The notes beneath the pieces were generated by a model. That model saw nothing but the letters and a program-made list of their open reading frames with translations. It had not been told where the DNA came from and ran no database searches. A program made the translations under genes and the position numbers. This document shows, in pieces, positions 33,118 through 42,215 of a stretch of 64,000 nucleotides of DNA (its first letter is position 1; the number at the start of each line of letters is the position of its first letter). This DNA comes from an uncultured Ruminococcus sp. (GTDB lineage Bacteria > Bacillota > Clostridia > Oscillospirales > Ruminococcaceae), in contig CADAES010000009.1 of the NCBI GenBank assembly GCA_902786975.1, positions 59,449 through 123,448 on the forward strand, in the 5' to 3' direction.

Positions 33118-34041
33118 TCACTTTTCATAGCCGCAGTCTTTACATACTCTTATTGAGTTCGGATTCATCTTCCCGCATTTGCTGCAAGTCCATGTTGTTG
33201 CAGTGCTCTTTTCGGTCTTCACTCTTGATGCTGGTCGCCTTTCGCCGCATTTCCTGCAAAACTTTGCATCGGGTTTATTCCAGTTGCCGCAGATGCATTG
33301 CCAATTATTCTGGTTGTTTTCCTTGCCGCAATTCAAGCATTTCTCGGCACTATTCGGATTGCGCTTACCGCAGGTACAGACCCAGGAATCCTTAGGCGCA
33401 TGTGAGCTAGCAGCTCCGAGCGGTCTGCTTGCCATAGCCTTTCCGCATCTTATGCAAAACCGAGCACCTATCATATTATGTTCTCCGCATGAACATATCC
33501 ACGAGCCGTCTGTTGGCTGTTTGATCACTCTTTTTTTACCACAGCTTATGCAGAACAGGGAACTGTCTGAATTAAGTGTTCCGCAGCTGCACTCCCATGA
33601 ACATTGTTTTGACCTTGCGCCTGTATAGGTCTTTGATGCATCTGTACCCCGTATCGCAAATACTAAGTTCAGAACAAAGCAAACCAGCACAACCCATGTA
33701 CCAAACGCTACACTTGATTCTTTAGCATCAAACACCACAGAAGAACCGTTTTGATCTATTATTTTTATGAAGACAATCCCAATTCCTGTTATTCCGCACA
33801 AAGAGGATATTATTGAAAGTACTCGTTTTTGCGCAAAAGCAGATATTACAAGAACAATCGCAGGTACAAAAGAATAAACATACAGTTTCGACGGAAATGT
33901 TTTGAGAAAATATTCTCCATCCTTAAACATATCCCAGAAATGATACGGATAATCTCCGCCAAAGAATCCTCCCCATGTTCCCCACATCGGGAGCAGTATA
34001 ATACTAACGATTATTATTATCGAAAATACCTTGTTTTTCAA
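33118..34041 (-). CDS. Membrane protein with five tandem zinc ribbons
   Basis: A 307-residue protein. Four hydrophobic segments (about 5-24, 52-70, 74-96, 110-130) are followed by five repeats of a W-x-C-x-C-G-x-x-N...C-x-x-C-G motif, at about 149-168, 182-201, 220-239, 248-267 and 285-305. The spacing and the W..N pattern resemble RanBP2-type or double-zinc-ribbon fingers. These usually bind protein or RNA rather than act as enzymes. Linkers between repeats are Ser/Lys/Pro-rich. It is transcribed in line with the lipoprotein genes of the AT-rich block. Confidence 0.8.
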   Translation of the reverse strand: MKNKVFSIIIIVSIILLPMWGTWGGFFGGDYPYHFWDMFKDGEYFLKTFPSKLYVYSFVPAIVLVISAFAQKRVLSIISSLCGITGIGIVFIKIIDQNGSSVVFDAKESSVAFGTWVVLVCFVLNLVFAIRGTDASKTYTGARSKQCSWECSCGTLNSDSSLFCISCGKKRVIKQPTDGSWICSCGEHNMIGARFCIRCGKAMASRPLGAASSHAPKDSWVCTCGKRNPNSAEKCLNCGKENNQNNWQCICGNWNKPDAKFCRKCGERRPASRVKTEKSTATTWTCSKCGKMNPNSIRVCKDCGYEK

Positions 34042-34112
34042 GATTATTCCTCCTTGTATATCTTTATGTTGTATATAGCTGCCAAGTTGCTGCTTCTACT
34101 ATAATAGCATAA

Positions 34113-34910
34113 TTAATTGTATGGAGGATAATGTCCCAACACTGTTCCTTCCCGGCGTTTGGACCAGATAACAAAATTCTCGTCATTTGGATCTTCTAAA
34201 GAATAAGATATATATACATAACCGCTGTTGTTTACGAGTTTCTTGATTTGAGCATATATTTTATCTTTGAAAGGATCGCCTCCACCTGATAATGATTCTA
34301 CCGATACAACTTCAGTTTTAATATCACTTACCTTTTCACCATCTGCATTTAGATCTGCAATCATATTGGTAATTGTGGTATAAATCATTTTAGCATTGGC
34401 ATTGGCTGTATTCTCATTATTATCTTCTCTATCTTGCTCACTTGGCTCTCTTCGTTCCAAGGCTATTTGTTTCTTATTACCCTCATACTCATATTCTAAT
34501 TGAATTCTATCAAAGGTTATCTCAACTATATCATATGTTCCGCCGTCAATCTTAAATGTATTGTTTTCAATAGAATACTCCCCGTAGTTTTCTCCTGTAA
34601 ATGGGTTGATAAGCTTTCCTGCTTCACCAAATTGAATATATCCTAAATCATGTGTGAAAACACCTTGTGTTTCTTTCCAGCAGCCAATTATCAATTCATT
34701 ATAATTATTACTGTCACTCGTTTGTTTACTTTTACTAGTTGTTTGTGTTGCTTTAGTGGTCGTATTTTCAGATACGGTTGTGATTTCTTTTGAGGTTGTA
34801 GTAGTATTTGGTGCTGAATCATTACTTTTCTCTGAGATCGAATTATCGCTTTCGCTGCAGCCAGTAATTATAAACGAAATAACAAGTACAATGACACAGA
34901 GCTTTCTCAT
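34113..34910 (-). CDS. Thr/Ser-rich lipoprotein
   Basis: A 265-residue protein with a signal peptide, lipobox I-I-T-G-C (Cys 18) and a Thr/Ser/Lys stalk (about 20-70). A beta domain (about 75-150, I-I-G-C-W-K-E-T) and a second domain (about 170-265, A-N-A-K-M-I-Y-T-T-I-T-N-M-I-A-D-L) follow. The second domain is reminiscent of the soluble part of clostridial pilin-like proteins. No function is known. It is AT-rich and 14 bp downstream of the leucine-rich-repeat lipoprotein gene, so they are probably co-transcribed. Confidence 0.72.
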   Translation of the reverse strand: MRKLCVIVLVISFIITGCSESDNSISEKSNDSAPNTTTTSKEITTVSENTTTKATQTTSKSKQTSDSNNYNELIIGCWKETQGVFTHDLGYIQFGEAGKLINPFTGENYGEYSIENNTFKIDGGTYDIVEITFDRIQLEYEYEGNKKQIALERREPSEQDREDNNENTANANAKMIYTTITNMIADLNADGEKVSDIKTEVVSVESLSGGGDPFKDKIYAQIKKLVNNSGYVYISYSLEDPNDENFVIWSKRREGTVLGHYPPYN

Positions 34911-34924
34911 AATGTTGATCTCCT

Positions 34925-36079
34925 TTAACCTATCAATTCATATTTAATTTTATGTTCTTTTGCATATTCTTCAGCATAAGAACCAGATGTACATTTTATC
35001 TTCAGCTTTTCACAACCTTCAAATGCAAACATGCCAATAGCTGTAACACTGCTTGGAATGGTAACAAACTCAAGATTTTTACAGATATCAAATGCACCCA
35101 TGCCTATGTTTGTCACCCCATCAGGAATCACTATATCAGTAAGATTTGTACAATTACTAAATGTATGACTATTAATAGTTTTAACTTTTTCAGGTATATC
35201 AAAAGTTGTAAACTTGATACACCCTGCAAATGCATGCGCACCGATATCTTCCACAGATTCAGGAAAATCAATCTTTTCCAATGACTCACAACCACTAAAA
35301 GCATACGATCTGATTCTTTTCACGCTATCCGGAATTTTTATTTCTCTTTTTTGTGGTGGGCAACACAAAAGCTCGGTCTGATCTTTATTATACAGTACAC
35401 CGTCAATCGAACTAAAGTATTCATTATCCTCGTCAACATCAATATACTCTAATCCTCTCTGACCATACAATATTGGATATTCATCTACTTCATTTGGAGC
35501 ATCTTCTACTATATTCCTAATGCTTTTTGACAGCTTAATCGTTTTTAGTGTTTCACAATTTACTAAAGAAAAAAAGTTAAAGCTATCCAAACCATTTGGT
35601 AATACCAATGATTCAATATTTGTATTAGAAAATGATCCCTGTCCTAAATGTATAACACCATCTGATACAACAACACTTTTAATCTTTTCATTATAATCTC
35701 TCCATGGAGTTGTATCCACGTTATTTTTTTCAGAATTTCCCCATCCACCACCGATAGCACCTCGATCAATAGGATAATCTTTCATCTTTCCGCTGCCTTC
35801 GATAACAAGGAGTCCATCTTCATGCAGCTTCCATTTTACATTATCACCGTTTTCACCGCAATCACCTGAAGCGATCACTTTGCTATTGTTTAATTGCGGT
35901 TCATTATCCCTTGAAGTCTCTTCTTCACTGGAAGTATCCAATACAGCTTCGCTATCTGATGAAGTTTTACTATTTTCAATTCTTGAATTATCAACTTCAC
36001 TTGATAATTTAGCCTCGCTGCAACCTGTAGAAGACAAAGCCATTACAAGTGCCACGATGCCAATAATTATTCTTTTCAT
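34925..36079 (-). CDS. BspA-type leucine-rich-repeat lipoprotein
   Basis: A 384-residue protein with a lipobox (L-S-S-T-G-C, Cys about 20), a Ser/Glu/Asp stalk, then tandem BspA-type LRR_5 repeats (about 90-380). Typical lines are I-R-S-Y-A-F-S-G-C-E-S-L-E-K-I-D-F-P and V-T-N-I-G-M-G-A-F-D-I-C-K-N-L-E-F-V-T-I-P. Such surface proteins often bind host or bacterial partners. It forms an operon with the neighbouring lipoprotein genes. Confidence 0.88.
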   Translation of the reverse strand: MKRIIIGIVALVMALSSTGCSEAKLSSEVDNSRIENSKTSSDSEAVLDTSSEEETSRDNEPQLNNSKVIASGDCGENGDNVKWKLHEDGLLVIEGSGKMKDYPIDRGAIGGGWGNSEKNNVDTTPWRDYNEKIKSVVVSDGVIHLGQGSFSNTNIESLVLPNGLDSFNFFSLVNCETLKTIKLSKSIRNIVEDAPNEVDEYPILYGQRGLEYIDVDEDNEYFSSIDGVLYNKDQTELLCCPPQKREIKIPDSVKRIRSYAFSGCESLEKIDFPESVEDIGAHAFAGCIKFTTFDIPEKVKTINSHTFSNCTNLTDIVIPDGVTNIGMGAFDICKNLEFVTIPSSVTAIGMFAFEGCEKLKIKCTSGSYAEEYAKEHKIKYELIG

Positions 36080-36106
36080 AATATTATCCTCCTTGTATTG
36101 CCAATC

Positions 36107-36979
36107 TTACAGTGCCGCCTTGATTTCACTTATACAGGTGTCGCTGTATTTACTTCCGGGGTATGTGCTCAGAATAGTCAATTTAATGTATGTCGTGACC
36201 ATGCTGCTGTTAAATCTTATGATAGTTGGCTGTTCACTAAACTCACCGCTTAGCGTGTATTCAAATGATGTTCCGTCAGAAAGAGTAATGCGGCACTCTT
36301 TGACTCTACTGTTTTTGTAAAACGATTCTCTGTCCGAGCAAAGACCGTTGGTTATCATTATTTTACCGACATTCTGCGGGTTTACTGCTGTAATCGTAAT
36401 AGATTGTCCCACACCGGTTCCATCAACGCTCTCGCACCAACAAGTCTTGTTATTATTGTCCAGGACATTATTTGCATCATATGTATAGATTGTTCCGTTA
36501 GAAGATATAGGTTTCAATGTGCTACTTGCATATGCTGAACTAAATACCGGTTCAAAAGATTCTCTTACAGGCACCGTTTCACTTGTTGTGATTTCACTAA
36601 TTGAGGTAGTCGTAGTTACGGGTTCTTGCGATGTAGATGTAGTCTCATGAGTAGTTATGTCAATTTCTGAATTATTGCTTCGTGTTTTGGCTGTACTCTT
36701 TGCTTTCTCAAGAGTTTCTATTTCTCTGAGTATTCTTTGCGCCTCATCATAGTTATTATCCTTTGGTATCACCTTTGACAGCTTTTCCTTTGCAGCGGTA
36801 TAATCTCCCTTGTTGTAATAACTAATACCCAACTCATAGTTTGCATGAGAAGCATCAAGTTCTGAACTCTCAGATGATGAACTGCTGCTTGAGTTTTCTA
36901 TTGAAGTATCTTGCTCTGTGCAGCTACAAAATGATATTGTCATAGAAATTGCTAAAAGAGCGATAAGTATCCTTTTCAT
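36107..36979 (-). CDS. Lipoprotein with TPR-like segment and NADase-type/discoidin-like glycan-binding domain
   Basis: A 290-residue protein. The lipobox (I-S-F-C-S-C, Cys about 20) and a Ser/Glu stalk precede a TPR-like helical segment (about 45-95, N-Y-E-L-G-I-S-Y-Y-N-K-G-D-Y-T-A-A-K), a Thr-rich linker (about 105-145), and a jelly-roll-like domain (about 150-290). The domain has V-L-D-N-N-N-K-T-C-W-C-E, G-V-G-Q-S-I-T-I and L-S-T-Y-P-G-S-K-Y-S-D-T-C-I-S-E-I, the pattern of the NADase-type glycan-binding domain. A SigA promoter lies just upstream, so this is the first gene of the lipoprotein run. Confidence 0.8.
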   Translation of the reverse strand: MKRILIALLAISMTISFCSCTEQDTSIENSSSSSSSESSELDASHANYELGISYYNKGDYTAAKEKLSKVIPKDNNYDEAQRILREIETLEKAKSTAKTRSNNSEIDITTHETTSTSQEPVTTTTSISEITTSETVPVRESFEPVFSSAYASSTLKPISSNGTIYTYDANNVLDNNNKTCWCESVDGTGVGQSITITAVNPQNVGKIMITNGLCSDRESFYKNSRVKECRITLSDGTSFEYTLSGEFSEQPTIIRFNSSMVTTYIKLTILSTYPGSKYSDTCISEIKAAL

Positions 36980-37029
36980 ATTTTAAACCTCTTACCTTTA
37001 TTGTAGAAATCTTACAGTATTTATCTTAT

Positions 37030-37058
37030 ATTATATCATTAAATGACATATTTTTCAA
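37030..37058 (-). promoter_or_regulatory. SigA promoter of the lipoprotein run
   Basis: Minus strand TTGAAA (37058-37053), a 17-nt spacer and TATAAT (37035-37030). Confidence 0.85.
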
Positions 37059-37076
37059 TCGGCGTTTTTGATAGTA

Positions 37077-37098
37077 TTGCACAAACAACATTGTGCAA
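37077..37098. promoter_or_regulatory. Inverted repeat TTGCACAA/TTGTGCAA between the accessory block and the integrase
   Basis: A perfect 8-bp inverted repeat with a 6-nt spacer. A second imperfect one (TTTAGT/ACTAAA) follows at about 37111-37134. Either may bind a regulator or the integrase. The position also fits an element boundary, but no matching att copy was found. Confidence 0.4.
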
Positions 37099-37244
37099 TA
37101 TGTACTTTAGTTTGTGAAATTGACTAAACTTTAATGCCGTTACACCCATTTTAGCTGCATTTCTGATGCTGTTTCAACTCGATTATGGTCAAAAATATGG
37201 TCGCTGCGATATACTTGAATCATCAAATTTGAGGAGGTAATTCT

Positions 37245-38354
37245 ATGTCAAGACGAGGAGATAACATTCACAAACGCAGTGATGGGCGCTGAGAAGGGCG
37301 CTACATTTCGGGCAGGAACGAGTTCGGAAAGGCAGTTTACAAATCGGTCTACGCCCGTAGCTACGCCGATTGCTCGGAGAAGCTAAAGCTCGCTCGGTGC
37401 AAATTGCTGCCTGTCAGCAATCCGATGACCGTTGACGAGCTGTTTGCAGTTTGGCACTTGAGCCGAAAAAACAAGGTCAAGCAGTCGACCTATGCCAACT
37501 ACAAGACCTTGTACGAGAACTATTTGCGTGAGCGTTTCGGCTCGATGAAAGCTGAAAATCTCAACGCTTTTATGCTCAACCGCTATGTCGACGATATGCT
37601 CACAAACGGTGGAAAAAGAGGGCTTGGGCTGTCTGCCGTCACGGTGCAGACGGTGATGATACTTTTAAAATCTGTGCTTGAATACGGCGAGGTCGAGTTT
37701 GAACTGCCCAATGCCGCAAAGCATATTTCAATGCCCAAAACGCACGCCGCAGAAATATCGGTGTTCAGCGAGTTTGAAATTCGCAAGATACGAAGCTGCG
37801 CAGACACGGGCAATAGCATTGAGCTTGGTTTCCTTCTTGTGCTGTTCACGGGCTTGCGTATTGGCGAGCTGTGCGCGCTGACTTGGGCGGACATTGACAC
37901 CGCCGAGCAGCTTATCCGTGTACGGAAAACGCTGCTTCGCATCTCAAATCAAGGCAATTCTGCACAGAAAACCTCGATAGTTATTGACACGCCGAAAAGC
38001 AAGACCTCGCTGCGTGATGTGCCGATACCGACCTTTCTGCTTGGACCTATTGCAAAATTGAAAGCAAATCAAAATGACACAAACTACTTTCTGACCTGTT
38101 CGCCAAGACCGACCGAGCCACGCACCTACACATTGCGTTTCAAGTCGTTCCTCAAACGGATCGGCGTGCCCTACCGCAACTTTCACGCACTGCGGCACAC
38201 CTTTGCGACCGAGTGCATCAAAAGCGGTGTCGATGTGAAAACGCTCAGCGAGCTTCTCGGACATTCGAGTGTCAAGATAACGCTGGACAGGTATGTTCAT
38301 TCGGATATGCAGCTCAAACGCAGGCAGCTTGAAAAGCTCTATTCCAGCCTCTGA
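37245..38354 (+). pseudogene. Tyrosine recombinase/integrase interrupted by an in-frame TGA
   Basis: The ATG at 37245 follows a perfect GAGGAGGT site. Codon 16 is TGA (37290-37292), in the context S-D-G-R-stop-E-G-R-Y, where related integrases have Trp. Beyond it the frame is open for 353 codons. The SAM-like arm-binding domain and the catalytic domain are intact: Arg in T-G-L-R-I-G-E-L, H-A-L-R-H-T-F-A-T with His/Arg, L-L-G-H-S, and the final Tyr in L-D-R-Y-V-H. A shortened product could start at ATG 37422 (M-T-V-D-E-L-F) without the N-terminal DNA-binding part. It is a probable relic of an integrated element. Confidence 0.85.
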
Positions 38355-38366
38355 TAATGGTCAGAT

Positions 38367-38431
38367 AAATGGTCAAAAGCCTCTCTGGATCGGCGTAGAT
38401 ACGCTGATTTCGGGAGGCTTTTCTTGTGTTG
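38367..38431 (+). terminator. Possible terminator of the integrase gene
   Basis: AAAAGCCTC pairs with GAGGCTTTT across a long, partly paired loop, followed by CTTG rather than a clean T run. The call is weak. Confidence 0.4.
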
Positions 38432-38618
38432 ATATATTATACGAAACCTGCCGCTGCTTTGATGTTGTATTTTACTCTTGTCGGCGGCAAAGTCAACATC
38501 TGAAATGATAACAAAGTCAGTCTGAACTGCAAACAGCATATACAGTTTCATATTCCTTGTCTTCGTCACCTTATAATAATCGTACCTTTTGAAACACTTG
38601 TCATAACTTCTGTTTTTC

Positions 38619-38777
38619 GGGTGACGGTAAGTCTGGTGTTCTGCTGTACAGCGAAGTCGAGGACTCTACCGGCACCCAAAATCTCACAAAGGCTTTACCT
38701 ATGGTGATTTTGCAAAAAAGTGGCGAGCAAACGGGTGACGGTAACTGCCCGAATGGGTGACGGTAGGGTGCCGGTAA
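38619..38777. repeat. Iteron-like repeats GGGTGACGGTAA
   Basis: Copies lie at 38619-38630, 38733-38744, 38755-38765 and (GGGTGCCGGTAA) 38766-38777. An inverted copy lies at 38667-38677. The spacing of 22 and 11 bp between the last three is one and two helical turns, as in replication or transfer origins. The open frame across this stretch shows no family features. Confidence 0.65.
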
Positions 38778-38909
38778 CTCTCACATTGTGAGGCGATATT
38801 TGTCCGCCCTCTCTCTCGGCAGACAAACAACCCGAGCCGCAGCAACACAACGCCACACAGGGCATTGTAGCGCAAGTGTGCGCATAAGTGCAGGGTATAT
38901 CTCAAATTT

Positions 38910-39140
38910 CGCCGAACAACCGAACAAGGTGTTCCAAACGCCGTAGGTATGTCGTTTTTGCTGTTCGTTGACTGTTCGTTTTGCCTCTGCTGTTCGCCGA
39001 ACCATTCTGCACAGAGAATCTTTGCAATCAGCATTTGCTGTTCGTTATTGTTCGGCGTTGTTCGTTCTGTGTTCGTTTTGAAAAGCTCTTTGAAAGTCCG
39101 AAGATGCGCTGAAATCTGTACTTGTTCGTTCTGTTCGGCG
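38910..39140. repeat. Cluster of TGTTCG motifs
   Basis: Nine TGTTCG copies, several extended as CTGTTCGTT, lie between 38962 and 39140, preceded by two inverted copies (CGAACA) near 38913-38926. No convincing gene covers them. Confidence 0.6.
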
Positions 39141-39302
39141 AAAAATAAAGATACCCTCTGACATATGTAATTCAGCAGAAAAATGTGGTCGGAGGGATTT
39201 TTAAATGTGGTCAAAAACTATACACTTGCCGTTTTACTTCCCATAATATATATAGGACAAGCAAACCTGTGTAGAAACTTTTGGCTCTCTTCTTTTCAAA
39301 AA

Positions 39303-39497
39303 TGCTAACATGCTACCAAACCTTTTGAAAAGTCGTAACAGCGTTGTCTGCGCCGTTAGCATTTTGTTAGCACGATTTCAAACAGACCTTTGTTGTTAGC
39401 ATTCTGGTATACTTTTGGTATCGTTTTGGTAGCATTTCTGGAAACCTCAAAAGTACGCACCAGCGCTGTTAGAGCTTGCTTGGTTGCAAGTTAGCAA
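39303..39497. repeat. Cluster of GTTAGCA motifs
   Basis: Copies at 39355-39361, 39366-39372, 39395-39401 and near 39490-39496, an inverted TGCTAACA at 39303-39310, and variants GGTAGCA. It is the third short-repeat family in the same gene-poor stretch. The rest of 39500-39950 shows no supported gene. Confidence 0.55.
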
Positions 39498-40006
39498 AAT
39501 TTCAGAGGACAGAGCAATTTCTTTTTTGCCATATATTTATTGTAACCACTGTCGTGAACTCGGCGGTGGTTTTTACTTTTCCAAACAGCATAGCTGTCAT
39601 AAGGTATCAGCCAATGAATACTGCTCCCACTTTTACAGTGAGAGCAGATTTTTCATCAAAGCGCCGCGCAAGGTTCTTGTGACTGACGCGCAGAGAATTT
39701 AGAATAGGAGTGAGTCCGATGTAAAAGTCAACGAACAAAGCAGGAGAGCAGAACCAACAATATCTCTTTCTGCCATGATAACAGAAAGGCAAAGCAGTCA
39801 TTTTGAGGAGGTCAGATGGCAGTCTGAAAACCGCTCAATTCTCGGAATGCCAGCATCGCAGGCGGCAGTCCGCCACCCACAAAATGCTGGCTCGGGGAGA
39901 ACCCCGGCCCCCCTCATGACAAAAGAAAAAATCTTCAGAAAGGATTGATTAAAATGCTTAAAACAGATCAGGCGAGAAGCAACAAAGCGACAACGAGGAG
40001 GAGAAT

Positions 40007-40195
40007 ATGGCGAAAACAAAAGAAGAAAGATGGCAGTATACCGATAAAAGAATAACTATCGAGGGACAGACCTTTGATGTGACATTGGCTTTTCCTGTCC
40101 CGATGAAACGACAGAAACAGCCGCAGACAAGATAAAACATCTTATCTGCGGAGAAAAAGTTGGCTGAAATGCTGGATAATCAAGCCGAAAAGTGA
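40007..40195 (+). pseudogene. Small mobile-element ORF with two frameshifts
   Basis: The ATG at 40007 follows GAGGAGAAT and encodes 42 residues beginning MAKTKEERWQYTDKRIT before a stop at 40133. Inserting one base near 40111 (C-C-C-A-A-T-G-A-A) would continue as P-N-E-T-T-E-T-A-A-D-K-I-K-H-L-I, and a second shift near 40155 gives K-K-L-A-E-M-L-D-N-Q-A-E-K ending at 40195. Small proteins with a W-Q-Y-T-D-K-R-I-T motif commonly precede serine recombinase genes in clostridial elements, which fits the next gene. The original role is unknown. Confidence 0.6.
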
Positions 40196-40358
40196 TATGA
40201 TGTATTCTAAACGCAACAGCAAAATTCGCAATAAACTCGCAGGAGCCGTGATTATTGCGAGTGCGAGATTTAGGGTGATAGTTTTGCGGCAGCGTTTAGA
40301 AATACAGTCCTATTCGGTTTGACTCTGTTAAAGCAGCAGCTTCGGAACAGGAGGAAAA

Positions 40359-41935
40359 ATGAAAGAATCAAATACCGAACAGATAACAGCACTCTATTGT
40401 CGCTTATCACAGGAGGATATGCGTGCAGGTGAGTCGCTGTCAATAGAAAACCAAAGGAAAATGCTTCAGGAATATGCAGACAGGAACGGTTTCAGAAACT
40501 GCAGATTCTATGTCGACGACGGTTTCAGCTCATCGTCAAAGACCAAAGCCGTCTCGGTCGTGACCATCTGGAAACAGACAAGCTGATGGAGCTTGTGTTC
40601 CCTGCATATGATGTGCGCTTCATAGCAATCACCGACGGAGTTGACAGTGCAAACGGCTTCAATGAAATGTCGGGCATCAGAAATCTGTTCAACGACATGT
40701 ATGCCCGTGACACATCAAAAAAGATACGAGCTGTTCAGCGTGCAAAGGGCGAAAGAGGCGAACGAGTAGGAACAACGACGCCTTATGGGTATATGAAGGA
40801 CTCCGAAAAACACCTTGTACCCGACCCCGAGACAGCACCTGTCGTCAAACGCATCTTTGAAATGAGTGCCGATGGCAAAGGCTCACGCAAGATATGCGAT
40901 ATACTGTCTGCCGAAAGGATACTTACACCAAGTATGTATTCATTCTCAAAAAGCGGCAGCAGAGCAGGCAATCCGAACATCAGCTCACCATACCGCTGGT
41001 CGGTCAAGACCGTGCGAAGTATGCTTAAAAACCGAATCTACTGTGGAGACACTGTCAACTTCAGCACATACACCAAGTCATACAAGCTGAAAAAAACATT
41101 AAAGAACGACCCCGAAAACATCCTCATCTTTGAGAATACTCATGAGGCTATCGTCAGCCGAAAGCTGTTTGATCTTGTGCAAAAGCGATATGATGGCAGA
41201 AAGAAAGCAGACAGCCTCGGAGACACCGACAAGTTTGCAGGGTATCTTTACTGCGCAGACTGCGGTGCAAGAATGTATCTGCGCAGACGCGAGATTAACA
41301 ACTACTCGTGCAGCGGTCACAGCAAGCGAGGGACAGACTGCACCTCGGCACACTACATCAGAGCGACAGAGATTGAAAGAGTCGTACTTGCGGCACTTAG
41401 GCAGGTCACACAATATGCAAGAGAAAACAGTGACATATTTTATGAGCAGGCGATGCAGCGCGGCGAGGAAGAATCGAAAAGGCAGTTGCGTGACACCCAA
41501 AAGCAGCAAAACGAGCTGAATGCACGGATAAATCAGCTCGATAACATCATAGCCACGCTGTATGAGGACAGTGTCATCGGCAGGATAACGCCCGAGAGGT
41601 ACGATCAATTATCTGCGAAATATGAGCGGGAACAGGCTGAAATCAAGGCAAAGCTTGAAAAAATAACCGAACAAATTGAAAGTCAAAAGCTCTGTGAAAG
41701 CTGTGTCCATAAATTCATACAAAACGCATGGAGATTTATTGAGATGCCAAAGCTGACACCAGAGCTGCTGCGGACATTTATCAAACGCATTGAGATCCAC
41801 GAGAAAGAGCATAAATTTTCACGCTCCTGCGGAAACAGGATAGACATCTACTTTACATTTTCTCTCGAAAGTGGTATGATAATAGACGGAACAGCAAGCA
41901 ATGAGCAGACCGAGACCACATTGCTTGCAAGCTAA
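40359..41935 (+). pseudogene. Large serine recombinase with internal deletion and frameshift
   Basis: The first frame (40359-40586) encodes the resolvase start with the catalytic Ser in Y-C-R-L-S-Q-E-D and Y-V-D-D-G-F-S-S. It then shifts. The continuation, in the frame ending at 41935, reads I-V-K-D-Q-S-R-L-G-R-D-H-L-E-T, then G-V-D-S-A-N-G, the recombinase domain (about 150-300), a zinc ribbon (C-A-D-C-G..C-S-G-H) and a coiled coil with the E-K-Y-E-R-E-Q type pattern. The ~25 residues normally between G-F-S-G and V-K-D are missing. The protein is therefore most likely inactive, a decayed transposon or ICE recombinase. Confidence 0.85.
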
Positions 41936-41940
41936 GAACA

Positions 41941-41966
41941 CCCGAAAGTCTAAAAAACCTTTCGGG
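41941..41966 (+). terminator. Hairpin after the recombinase relic
   Basis: An 8-bp perfect stem CCCGAAAG/CTTTCGGG, 5 bp after the stop, without a clear T run. Confidence 0.5.
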
Positions 41967-42185
41967 ATACATACAGTCAGTTTTTCTACCCTAACGATAA
42001 CTGACACCCTTTTCAGAAACCTTTTATAGAAATTCGGCGGATAGAGCACACGGCTCTACCCGCCGAATTTGTGTAAGAGCCCTAAAGAGAGATTCAAGGA
42101 AAGATTCTTTCCAAGAGGATCTCACCAATAAATCACCAATAGAATTTCTCTTAACAGGACATCAATGTATTAAGCCCAACAAAAC

Positions 42186-42215
42186 AGCTGAGGTTTTTAC
42201 ACCTCAGCTTTTTTC
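42186..42215. terminator. Terminator overlapping the 3' end of the AAC(3)-like gene
   Basis: A 9-bp stem AGCTGAGGT/ACCTCAGCT (42186-42194, 42201-42209). T-rich runs follow on both strands. The stop codon of the minus-strand gene (42199-42197) lies in the loop. Confidence 0.85.

Noticed and set aside
37290-37292. TGA in the integrase as selenocysteine or recoded Trp
   Set aside because: No SECIS-like hairpin is evident after it, and all other genes here use TGA as a stop.
38339-38650. Minus-strand frame reading K-R-Y-D-Y-Y-K-V-T-K-T-R-N
   Set aside because: It looked like a transposase fragment at first, but I cannot tie it to a family and the frame is short and overlaps the integrase 3' end.
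38619-38777. Repeats as a CRISPR array
   Set aside because: Units are 11-12 bp with irregular spacing and no uniform spacers; no cas genes are nearby.
38699-39214. 171-codon minus-strand frame in the repeat region
   Set aside because: Its residues mirror the TGTTCG and GGGTGACGGTAA repeats, with no recognisable domain and no clear ribosome site.
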